Positions 26,159 through 36,818 of a DNA stretch of 64,000 nucleotides are shown piece by piece. The stretch comes from Clusia tigrina (lineage: Eukaryota; Arthropoda; Insecta; Diptera; Clusiidae), in assembly GCA_920105625.2 (NCBI GenBank), contig OV050033.1, positions 125,363,821-125,427,820 on the forward strand, read 5' to 3'. The notes below the pieces were generated by a model. The model did no database searches, was not told the DNA's origin, and saw only the letters and a list, made by a program, of their open reading frames with translations. A program made the position numbers and the translations under genes. The number at the start of each line of letters is the position of its first letter. The first letter of the stretch is position 1.

Positions 26159-29100
26159 ATGTCCGCTGCCAACCCCACTGCTGCTACCGGCGCTGCCAAT
26201 GGCTTTGAAACTGACCGCCCCAACGACGTGGAAGCCGGAGATTCCAAGTTGAAGGAGCTGCAGGATGGGCTATCGTGCCAGGATCTATTCGCTCAAAGTG
26301 ATGGACTCACTTACAAGTACGTTCATTACTAGAGCCGCTTTCTAATTGAATTGTTGTGTGCTTAAATTGCGTTTTAATTGTTTTGCCTTTTAGCGATTTT
26401 CTCATCTTGCCTGGCTATATTGACTTCACTGCTGAGGAGGTTGACCTCGGTTCGCCATTGACGAAAAAATTGACACTGCGCGCCCCTTTGGTGTCCTCCC
26501 CCATGGATACAGTTACGGAATCCGATATGGCCATAGCCATGGCGGTGAGTTTAACGCGAAAAATTGATATATTTTTTATCTTGCTCGTAAATTGCTGGTT
26601 TATTGCTTGTTATTGCGTTTTTGTTTAGGAATTTGCATATTCAATTTGCCTGTAGACCCCTCTATACTAACCACATGACCACATCGTGTGCAGTCGAAAG
26701 AAAGTCGCATTATTTTCTCAGTTTACAGACGGATTTATTCTGGCTAGAATTGTGACCTCGCATACAAAATGATCTCTAAATCTTGAATACATTAAAATTA
26801 ATTGAGCCCATATTTTAAAAATGATTACCGTATATCACAGCCAACCACAATTGGAGCACTCACAATAATAAACTTTGAAGAGGATCATAATTGAGACTCT
26901 TTATAATAGATATCCGAAAAACACAAAAATAACTGCCAAGTTTTTTAAAATGTTAGTCACAAATTATCGAAAAAACCAAAAATATTGAAATTCAAAGTGA
27001 ATAATATAAAAAAGTCAAAAAGAATAAAATCTGAGGTTGCGAAATGAATAAAATTGCATCAAAAATACTTGTGAATGATTCATAAACAAAATTCATTCCT
27101 CAGAAGAGTTGACTCGGATATGTGACTCCTTTTAGCAATACACAGAAAGTACATTGAGTGCACAAGTCAGATTTGACTTAACTGGTGTACGAGGACTGGT
27201 AACAAACTGAAAGTCTGCCAATCTCAAAGGAGATACGCTCAACCTGGTTGTTAATGTGGTCACTGCATCCTACGCAGCCAATCCAGAAGACTAGGTTTAT
27301 ACCACCTTATGAACGACTTATCCAGATATGAAGAGAAGGACGAAGCCGTTCTGCAGCTGCTAGGTACGAGCCCTGTAGAAAACATAGAAAACTCTTGGGG
27401 GTTTACCAGACCGAGAACCTAGTCGACATACCAGAAATTGACACCAAAGGCCTAATACGCTTCTTTAGTTCAGCTTGGTTCGAGATCTAAAGGAAGGGTC
27501 CAGACCCAGCAGTAGTGGGCTTTCGCAGGGGCGACAACTTCTATTTAACCGAATCTACTGGGCAGCACATCCATTCATTCATTAAAATAATCAAGATGAG
27601 AGTATTCATATTCCCTCATTAATGGGGTCTATTCACGAGGCTTTTTTTTAAATGAAATGCACATTCAAGGTTTGTTTCGATTTAATTGATTATGAAATAT
27701 ACAGCATACTTCTAGGGGCTTTCAAAAATACATTTTAAAAACTCATGGTAGTCTTCCATGCCCATTTCTGCGTACTCCAGACTCATGTTTTAATGAGTTT
27801 CTTAATACAATAACACTTTATGCAGATCTCAGTTTAGGAAAATCATTCAATGCATAGTCCAGATATATTTCTATATATTTACCAATATTTGAAAATAAAT
27901 CTGGTTCCTTTTTGCAGCTTGGTGGTGGCATTGGCATCCTTCATCACAACTGCACACCAGAGTATCAGGCCAACGAGGTGCACAAGGTAAAAAAGTACAA
28001 GCACGGCTTCATACGTGACCCTTCAGTGTTGTCGCCGGAGAACACAGTTGGCGATGTGTTGGAGGCTCGCCGGAAGAACGGCTTCACTGGTTATCCCATC
28101 ACAGCCGATGGCAAATTGGGTGGCCGCTTGTTGGGCATAGTCACCTCACGCGACATCGATTTCCGTGAAAGTCAAACAGACATCAAGTTGGGCACAATTA
28201 TGACCACCGAATTGATAACCGCCCCGAACGGTATCACACTGCCCACGGCCAATGCCATACTCGAGAAGAGTAAGAAGGGGAAACTCCCCATTGTGAATGA
28301 GAACAACGAGTTGGTGGCGTTGATAGCGCGCACCGATTTGAAGAAGGCGCGTTCCTACCCGAATGCGTCCAAGGACAGCAACAAGCAGCTGTTGGTTGGC
28401 GCTGCAATAGGCACCCGACCAGAGGACAAAGACCGCCTGAAGTTGCTGGTGGCCAGCGGCGTGGATGTCATTGTGCTCGACTCTTCGCAAGGGAATTCCA
28501 TTTACCAGATTGAAATGATCAAATTTATTAAGAACACGTATGCGGATTTGCAGGTCATCGGAGGAAATGGTGAGAATCGAATGAAACTGGAAAAGTTTTT
28601 ATATAGAAATTTAATTGTAATATTTAAATTTCATGGGCAGTGGTTACTCGCGCTCAAGCCAAAAATCTCATTGATGCAGGCGTAGACGGTCTGCGTGTTG
28701 GTATGGGCTCCGGTTCCATATGCATTACACAGGAGGTGATGGCTTGCGGTTGCCCCCAGGCCACCGCTGTTTATCAGGTCTCCACATTTGCCAAACAATT
28801 CGGAGTGCCCGTCATCGCTGACGGCGGCATCCAATCCATTGGGCACATTGTTAAGGCTCTGGCCCTGGGGGCCAGCGCTGTGATGATGGGTTCACTGCTG
28901 GCCGGTACCTCCGAGGCACCGGGCGAGTACTTCTTTTCCGATGGTGTCCGCCTGAAGAAGTATCGTGGCATGGGCTCACTCGAGGCGATGGAACGCCATG
29001 ATGCCAAAGGCGCGGCCATGTCGCGTTACTACCACAACGAAATGGACAAATTGAAGGTGGCTCAAGGAGTCAGCGGCAGCATTGTCGACAAGGGCTCCGT

Positions 29101-29356
29101 GCTACGATACTTGCCGTATTTAGAATGTGGACTACAGCACAGTTGCCAGGACATAGGAGCGCGTTCCATTAGTGAACTGAGGTGAGTTTTGAAAGCGATG
29201 AAAAATATATTTAAATGTGTTCTAAATGTTTTTTAATTTGTTTGGTATAGAAAAATGATTTATAACGGTAGACTTCGCTTCATGAAGCGCACACATTCCG
29301 CACAACTGGAGGGCAATGTGCACGGGTTGTTCTCCTATGAGAAACGTCTCTTCTAA
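26159..29356 (+). CDS. ras: inosine-5'-monophosphate dehydrogenase (raspberry)
   Basis: Five exons: 26159-26316, 26394-26544, 27918-28569, 28641-29181 and 29251-29356. All junctions are GT-AG and in frame, giving 535 residues, the usual animal IMPDH length. The start ATG sits in a good fly context (ACAACAATG). The enzyme oxidises IMP to XMP with NAD+ in the cytosol, the committed step of guanine nucleotide synthesis. Visible landmarks are [24 protein letters not shown], a CBS-domain pair in exon 3 (about residues 130-250), the substrate region [11 protein letters not shown], the loop [10 protein letters not shown] with catalytic Cys348, ADGGIQ, and the flap/C-terminus ending [11 protein letters not shown]. 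Intron 2 (1,373 bp) carries a decayed LINE tail. The gene is divergent from the PQBP1-like gene. No damage is seen. Confidence 0.97.
27150..27570 (+). mobile_element. decayed non-LTR retrotransposon 3' end in raspberry intron 2
   Basis: In one frame a weak match to the LINE C-terminus is seen: [13 protein letters not shown] followed, in another frame, by [16 protein letters not shown] then SAWFEI and a stop. This resembles the C-terminal Cys-His and tail region of Jockey/R1-type ORF2 proteins. Frameshifts and lost cysteines show it is an old relic. Confidence 0.5.
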
Positions 29357-29865
29357 CAATTGCCAAACTCACTGCAGAGCAGCACCACACCGAACCGAGC
29401 TGCAGCCCCCACCGCGCCGCATGACGATTCCAAAATGTCCCCATATTTGCAGCGAGCTGTGGCAGCCCGGCAACAACAACAACAGCATCAGCATCATCAT
29501 CATCAACAACAACAGCAGCATCAGCAGCAGCACCACCACCTCGACCACTACCACCGGTTTCCAGACTATAACAAACATGTTTGAAGTGTTTTTGGGCTTC
29601 TTAGTGTTCCTGTAGTGTAGCTAAATTCCGTTTAAATGTTAGCTCCACCTTAAAACTCCTTCAGCATAGCAAAAAGAAGGTGTGCTCCCTTTACAGTTCA
29701 CTGTAGCCCCCGACCCCTCTCAATGTCATCAGTTTATAATACATTTACTTTAATTACACACATTTATACAAATATGACAAAAAAGTATTGTATTGTAATA
29801 GTTTATAACTAAACAATTATATCAATTAATATTTTATATAATAAACTATTTTAAAACTGTTCTGT
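29357..29865 (+). other. ras: raspberry 3' UTR with CAN-repeat and poly(A) signal
   Basis: After the stop, a trinucleotide-like run of CAA, CAG, CAT and CAC units covers about 29468-29545; it is not in the coding frame. The best poly(A) signal is AATAAA at 29840-29845, which would give a 3' UTR of about 500 bp. Confidence 0.6.
29840..29845 (+). terminator. ras: poly(A) signal of raspberry
   Basis: AATAAA about 485 bp after the stop codon, in AT-rich sequence; the first canonical hexamer on this strand after the CDS that I can see. Confidence 0.5.
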
Positions 29866-30094
29866 TCAAGTTGGAATGTCAGACATTTAGAGAGTTTTTT
29901 AGAACTTGAATCTTTTTTTATATTTGTACAACAACTGCTGGGAAGATTTGCATTAAATATTTAATTCAAAATATTTTATTGTTATGTAAAACCATTCAAT
30001 GTATACGTGTATAAGATTTTAAACAAAATAAATTAATAATACCACTAATATTGTTGATTTGCAGTTCCTTCGTCTCAAAGTCAACACAAACCCA

Positions 30095-31150
30095 CTTGAA
30101 AGCTGTTATGAAAATGAATTATTAGTTCGAATCACTGAATTGTGTCAACGAAAATCATGGAAGGTAAGAGTAAAGGAGAATAGAAGATAAGTAACTCAAG
30201 GAAATTTGAAGTCATGAAAATTTAATTATTAGTTCTAATCACTGAATTGTGTCAAAAAAATAAGTATGGAAGGTAAGAGTAAAAGAAGATGGAAGATACG
30301 TAATAATTGAGCAACTCAGCTGAATCTGTGTCGAGGGTATGAGACAGAGACAAATCAAAAATATGAATGTTATAGATCGGTGGAAAGTTTGGCCCTTCTT
30401 GAGTCAAGGAAGTGGAACTTTCACACTGAACATTAGATTTTAGTTCGAATCACAGAATTGTCTTAAAACAAAATATTTGGAAGGCAAGAGTAAAGGAGAG
30501 ACTGGATGATAAGTAACATTTGTGCTCTTGAATGTGGGGTTATGAGGTAAATATACATATAAATGCTATAAATGGACGGTAAATTTCCACTCTTGAGTCA
30601 ATGAAGTGGAACTTTCAAAACTGTTGTGAAAATTCATTTTTAATTCGGTTCACTGAATTGTGTCAAAAAAATCAAGTATGGAACGTAAAAATGAGGAGAT
30701 GGAAGATTAATATGAAATGGCTTTAGTCGTGTACGAGTATAACAACAATAGTTGGGGCTACAGCATTATGTAACTCAACTGTTACTGTATGGTGGAGATA
30801 CGCAAGATGGGGACAAATATATATTTGGTATAAATGGTAGGGAAATCTATCCCTTTTTTAGTCAAGGAAGTGGAACTTTTAATACTGAAAATTAGATTTA
30901 GTTCGAATCACTGAATATAGTGGCTCAAAAAAAAGCATGGAAGGTAAGCGTAAAGGAGATGGAACCCTTATTGGCTTTAGTTGTGTAAAATACAAACAGA
31001 TGGCACTCAGTTGTTGATGTATGTGGGGGAATATGAAGGACAGAGACAAATGATTCAAGTCGCTGCAATGTTTGTTCACCTAAAAAAAACTCTTAATACT
31101 GTTACGAAAATGAGTTTTTAGATCGAATCATTGAATTGTGTTAAATAAAA
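30095..31150. repeat. diverged tandem array, unit about 200-250 bp, about six units
   Basis: Each unit contains TTCGAATCACTGAATTGTG with variants (near 30125, 30232, 30443, 30645, 30901 and 31123), followed by ATGGAAGGTAAGAGTAAAGG and, further on, GAGTCAAGGAAGTGGAACTT. Spacing is about 107, 210, 200, 255 and 220 bp, so the first unit is shortened. Divergence is high, with indels. It is an old local satellite or a tandemly amplified mobile element. Confidence 0.8.
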
Positions 31151-32509
31151 CAAAAGCCTTACTTTGATTATTTGTCTTTAAGAAAAGTAATTTAAATAAA
31201 TAGCAATTCACTTAAGAATCGTTTAAAAATGGTTATTTGATTAGCATCAATTTTACGTATATATCACTACTTATCATTATTGGTGTTTCGGTAACGTGTG
31301 CTGGCTAGGGTAACATATCACTTTCATGTCTCTGTATCGGTCTTCCTAGGTGGGAGTATATCAGCCTATTTATGATGACTCTAATTGGTTTTTTTGCAGA
31401 AGATTTGTGTACGACTAATCTTAAAGTGCTTCAGCTGAGTGAGTGATTAGCGCTCTAATTAGCATCAAAGTCGTTTATATCCAGAACGAGCAATGCCACA
31501 AAAAATCGAATGGAAACTTTCCAAAGCAGTCAAAGGCGTATTTCGAATAGAAAAACCATTCTAGGAGAGCTTGTGGCTTGAGGCAGCACAGCCGAGAGAG
31601 GAATAGGAACCCATGTTTTTAACTGGGCAACGGGGTTGTACGATATTCCAAGGGAATTCGGCTGGATACACTTTGGAAGAATGCCCATAGAAATTTTTTG
31701 GTTGGAAATTTAGTTTCCTGCTCATTGGTTCGATAACTGAATTGTGGCAAGCAATAAAGAAGCCTTCCTTTTCGTACCCCCAATATAAATGCTAGTACCT
31801 TCAATATAAGTGCGGACTTCTTTCAATATAAGTGCGACTAGCTTCAATATACATGTAAGTGATTTAATTTAACAACAGTTCGCTTAAACAATAGTCAACT
31901 CAAGAATTTATTACACAGTTTAGCAACATTTCAACAAGTTTCACGATCACTTTTATATCCCTATTATCGCTACTGCTTCCAAGTTGCAACTGATCTTCCT
32001 TGTAGAGACGCATACCCTATGCGCTTCTAGAGGTCATTCCCCGAGAATTCCAGAAGTAAGGTGATTCGTACAAAAAGGTGACATCATTTATGTGTGACTC
32101 GTTGTTTATGGGTCATATCATGAGAACAAGATTATACCTCAAAAAAAAGGACTCTTCTCTAAAGTAATTATCGAGAAAGCACCTACGAGTATATTACGAA
32201 ATTGTCCATTCATTCAATGGCTTTGAATGATTCACTCTTTGGAAGTGATTGAAGTTTAAGTATTCTCACGAATCATTTATTATTTTGTACTCAAGTGTTT
32301 CAGTACTTAAAGTTTTTATACCTCTAGCAATCCCTCAAAAGCCATAATCGTGGATATTCTCACGTAAATATTTATCTTTTCATGGCTATTTGATCAGAAT
32401 TGGAACTGAGATAGGAATATTTCTATATGAATGTTGTTGGCTTCTATTTTTGAACAAAGTTTTGTTCATATTCCAACTACTCTGGCTTTATGCTGATTTT
32501 ATTTTCATT

Positions 32510-32668
32510 CGTAGGTTCGAATCCTGCTCGGTCATGGTTTCAAAAATACTTCTTTCTAAATCAATTCTCTTCGAGTCGAACGTCTTAGTTGTTGGTACTG
32601 ATTCCCCAACTCTTTTCTGTCATAATTATAGTGTAAGGTATAATAATAATAATCACAATAATAATATT
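32510..32668 (+). mobile_element. SINE copy
   Basis: A tRNA-type B box (GGTTCGAATCCTGC near 32515) is followed by a diverged body, the tail core GTCATAATTATAGTGTAAGG and a (TAA)n run. Same family as the copy at 25160-25349, plus orientation; the 5' limit is uncertain. Confidence 0.72.
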
Positions 32669-33751
32669 TTCAATCCATTTAAATTAAAGAAAATACGGTA
32701 ACAATCTCATCTAAAGAACCAAGCGGTGACAGCAATGCCCAGAGACCGGAAACATAGAACAGCAACACGAAGTTCCCTGTTGCGAATCTTGCTTCCAAGG
32801 GGATGAAGATTATGCAGACTCAAATTTACAAACTAAGCGTTTATTTTAGACACAAAATACAAATAAGGAAAGAAACCCTTAACTCAAAACTGAACTGATA
32901 TTGAAGGATATTGCAGGTGTTGAAAAGGATTAACTAATTTTTTGAGGAAACAAAACTGCAAAATAAGAATTACCATTATTACATTACATTATTACTGAGA
33001 TACGATCTGAACCCACTAGAACAAGTATGCAAAGGTTTGGGAATTTGGAAGGGAACTAATAGTTGGGGATACTCTTGGTATCGTGGAATAAGAGATTGAT
33101 ACTGGTAAATGAAAAACAATACTTTTAAAAGACAAAATTAGGCTGGTCATAATATGGTGTAATCATGAGGAGTAAAGCTGTTCGTAAGGAGGTATAAAAT
33201 ATAATCTCATTATCAATTGAAATTATTAATCGGTGGAAAATGGGAGGCACAGGTAATTATGTGAGGGAACCGTCAATCTCCCAAAATTGTGTATCAGTTT
33301 TGCGGAAAATGAGAAGCAGAGATCGTAATTATATGATATATACAACTACGTACTGTGATGAATATATATGAATTCTTATTGATATCTCCTCGTACAAGTA
33401 ATTACTAATAAGTCATTAGTGAGAAATTATTATAAATAAGTGATAAATTATTGTAGATAAGTCTTTAGTAATGTTGTGTCTTTCTGTCATAATATGAGTT
33501 TATGCTGTCTTCTTTGCACTAATGGGGAATTTTTCGTTGAAACGAGAACATTCTGAAAAGCAGAGTTTGACCATACAAATGGTACCGTAGAAAACCAGAG
33601 TAGTTCAGTAGTAATTAGAAAAAGGCAATGACAAAATGTTATTTAGAAGATAAAATGAAACTGTTATATTAAACTTGGTGTCACTTAGTTCACTTCCTAA
33701 GTGAATTTTTGCTCTGACCAACTAATTTAAGTGGACAAATGATCTAGTAAC

Positions 33752-33925
33752 TATTTTTATATAACTTGATACAATCCAGTTATCTAATAGTTAGCAGGAA
33801 ACTAGTTTTCGTAACAACACAAACTAAAATGTTTTTCCTAAATTATAGTTATAGTTATATACTAATCTGCACTACTTGGCACAATCCAGTGATCGAATTG
33901 TTAGCAGGAAACTAATTTTCTTAAC
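33752..33925 (-). repeat. two inverted-orientation copies of the 30-kb array core
   Basis: ACTTGATACAATCCAG and ACTTGGCACAATCCAG, each followed by TAGCAGGAAACTA, recur about 123 bp apart. On the minus strand they read like the GAATTGTGTCAA core of the array at 30095-31150. Confidence 0.65.
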
Positions 33926-34094
33926 ATGAAGTTAACATTTTCCTAGAAATAATTTCATTTAAATTATAGTACTATATGTATACTAATAGTAGTTATAGGG
34001 TTTTAGTGGAGTCTTCCTAGGTCCGGAATTTATTGGTGCTTTTTCCTGCCAAACTTTTTCCATTGAATAACGAAATTTGATTACTTTCAATTCT

Positions 34095-34157
34095 TGCAGT
34101 CATAATTAATTATTGTCTAAGATATAATAATAATAATATTTATTATTATTATTACTT
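34095..34157 (+). mobile_element. SINE 3' end fragment
   Basis: TTGCAGTCATAATTAATTAT followed by TGTCTAAGATA and TAA repeats matches the tail of the SINE family. The head is absent or too diverged to see. Confidence 0.65.
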
Positions 34158-34282
34158 TAAATTTATCCACTATTTTTCCACGTTTTGAGAAAATAGAACG
34201 TCATTTTGGCAGTATAAACTGAGAGCCCTCAATTTATTATCCCTAATCTCAACACGGCCCTGTTTATATAATGTATTTACAT

Positions 34283-34690
<408 letters not shown>

Positions 34691-35312
34691 ACACCCTCAA
34701 GAAGACTCACTGCCTCCACGTGGCGGCTCCGGGCAATGGCACACCAGCATCCGCTGATGGCCAGTTGAAGTGAGCAACGCACCCAGAGATAGCGATGACC
34801 CCCTCATGGGGCGGCTGTCTGGGCAACGGGGGACAACGAGGGATCAACGATGGAACAGCGAGGGACCATCGTGGGACCACAAAGGGACATCGTGGGATCT
34901 GTTGTACCTCAAATCAAGGCCGAGACCGGTAAGGCCTTGATTATGGCATGCCGGAAACATAGGAAATAAGCTGATGCTTGTGGGCTGACGATTGCGGTAT
35001 GCTGCCACCTCAGTAAGTAAGAGTGAAATCTTACAGAAATAGCTGGTAGCTTAATGCCGCAATCGCCCCCGTCCCGTTAAAACCATGGCAGGTCTCAGGA
35101 AACGCTCGATGCTCGTCACCATTAAATTGGCAGTGCAGGCTCGGATGTAACATTCCCGACTAGCGCTGGTCTGGCTCTGAACATAAGCGCCCATAAAGAC
35201 TTGTGTCAACCCTCGCATGGCCTCCCTGCTGCGGCAAAGATAACCATGGGACCATTAAGGCGACTGCACTACGAGCAAAGATAACGGTCCTGAGCGGGGA
35301 CCCAATCAATAA

Positions 35313-36818
35313 ATGAATAGTAACAATAACAATACCAACAAAACAAACAAAGACGACGGTGCGATGAAGGACCCCTTCGGCAGGAGGTCTACTATCCAGA
35401 GGACCCCTCCTCCGGTAATAAGAAAGACGGTGGTGCGGAGAAACACACTGGCAGACACCAGTGGTCTTCAGCGAGTGATGGGCATGAGGGCCGATCCGAC
35501 GGCAATGGCGGTCATCCCTCCCGATGAGGTTATTGCCAAAGGCAAAATGGCGGTGCTGGAGTGGCACATTGAAGCACTCATAGCTTTCCTTGTGCCAAGG
35601 CACAATGTACATGCCGACATCAAGCGGAAGGCATCCAAAATCCGGGATGTCTGCTTGCAGGTCGTCGAGGAGCAGGACGCAGGTACGGCTGCGAGAGTGC
35701 CACAGCTGGTGCAAGCCGACAGGGCAGTCCAGACTGAAGGGCGGACAGAGAAGGTGGACAAGGAGGTGCAGGAGGTGGACAACCAAGGCAAAGCCGGTGC
35801 GTCTTCGCGGACAGCCCCTGCCCAGGCGAAGAGCTACGCGGCCGCAGTCGCAACGCCAAAGCGCCCCCGTGAGAAGGGGGATCCGGAGCAAGTGAGTCCG
35901 ACTAGCCGAGCGGTAGCTAAGAGGAGGAGAGGGGATGCCCCGACACTGGCGGCCGAGAAAACGGTAACCCGGCCAAATCCTAAGACCCATAAGCCTATGG
36001 CTGGAAAGGCGGAGGGTGCAAAAGTTGGGTGGACCACAGTTCGTTCCAGACCCCAAGCGAAGCGGAAGGGCCGGAAGCCTAAGCCAGCGCGCCCCGATGC
36101 CATCGTCATCAGGGAAACTGGCACGGTGAGCTACGCGGACATCCTCTGCAAGATCAAGAGGGACCCGCAGCTGTCAGAGCTGGGAGAGAGCGTCCGCAGG
36201 ATCCGAAAGACGGCCAAGGGTGAACTGCTTCTGGAGTTGAGCGTGGCGGCAGATCCAAAGACACCCCAGTATCATGAGGCGGTGGCGACTGTCCTGGGAA
36301 CCAGTGTGGAGGTGCGTAAGCTCACGCAGGAAACCCTAGTGGAGGTGAAAGACCTGGACGAAGTCACCACGGTGGAAGATGTCCACGAGGCGCTGTGTAC
36401 AGCCAATCTCTCGGAGAAACCTCCCGTGGATGCAATCAGGTCTCTCAGGAAAGCGTACGGTGGAACACAGACAGCGGTCATCAGTCTGTCGCCCCAGGCA
36501 GCCGCAGCCCTTCTGAAAGCTGGCAGGCTGAGAGTCGGATGGACCTCATGCCGGGTGCGCGAAAAGGTGACTCTCCTGCGTTGTTACAAATGTATGGAGT
36601 TCGGCCACACCGCGCAGAAATGCGGTAGCAAGGATGATTGGCGCCACAAATGCTACAGATGCGGCACAGAGGGCCATAACGCACGGGAGTGCGACAAGGC
36701 CCCCACGTGTGCCCTTTGTAAGGCCAGCGGCCGCAAGGATGTGGAGCATCCGACAGGATGCAGCTCATGCCCATCCTACAAGCGAGCCGCGGAGAAGAGG
36801 TCCAGGCGCAGGAGATGA
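35313..36818 (+). CDS. R1-clade LINE ORF1 (Gag-like RNA-binding protein)
   Basis: 501 residues. The N-terminal half is charged and low in complexity, with an Arg/Lys-rich middle. The C-terminal part carries zinc knuckles: CYKCMEFGHTAQKC, then CYRCGTEGHNAREC, then a third Cys-rich unit starting CALCKASG (about residues 423-490). Such proteins bind the element RNA and form the retrotransposition particle. The stop codon at 36816-36818 overlaps the ORF2 start as ATGA. Confidence 0.92.
   Translation: MNSNNNNTNKTNKDDGAMKDPFGRRSTIQRTPPPVIRKTVVRRNTLADTSGLQRVMGMRADPTAMAVIPPDEVIAKGKMAVLEWHIEALIAFLVPRHNVHADIKRKASKIRDVCLQVVEEQDAGTAARVPQLVQADRAVQTEGRTEKVDKEVQEVDNQGKAGASSRTAPAQAKSYAAAVATPKRPREKGDPEQVSPTSRAVAKRRRGDAPTLAAEKTVTRPNPKTHKPMAGKAEGAKVGWTTVRSRPQAKRKGRKPKPARPDAIVIRETGTVSYADILCKIKRDPQLSELGESVRRIRKTAKGELLLELSVAADPKTPQYHEAVATVLGTSVEVRKLTQETLVEVKDLDEVTTVEDVHEALCTANLSEKPPVDAIRSLRKAYGGTQTAVISLSPQAAAALLKAGRLRVGWTSCRVREKVTLLRCYKCMEFGHTAQKCGSKDDWRHKCYRCGTEGHNARECDKAPTCALCKASGRKDVEHPTGCSSCPSYKRAAEKRSRRRR

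Larger units (their letters stand above)
31151..34318. other. intergenic repeat-bearing DNA
   Basis: No gene is supported. Further single copies of the core seen in the 30-kb array lie at about 31725-31755 (direct) and at 33752-33805 and 33875-33925 (inverted). Two SINE copies are listed separately. The rest is unremarkable AT-rich DNA. Confidence 0.6.

Noticed and set aside
29316..29615. A reading frame through the CAN repeats after raspberry
   Set aside because: It follows the IMPDH stop codon in another frame and is only trinucleotide-like repeat in the 3' UTR.
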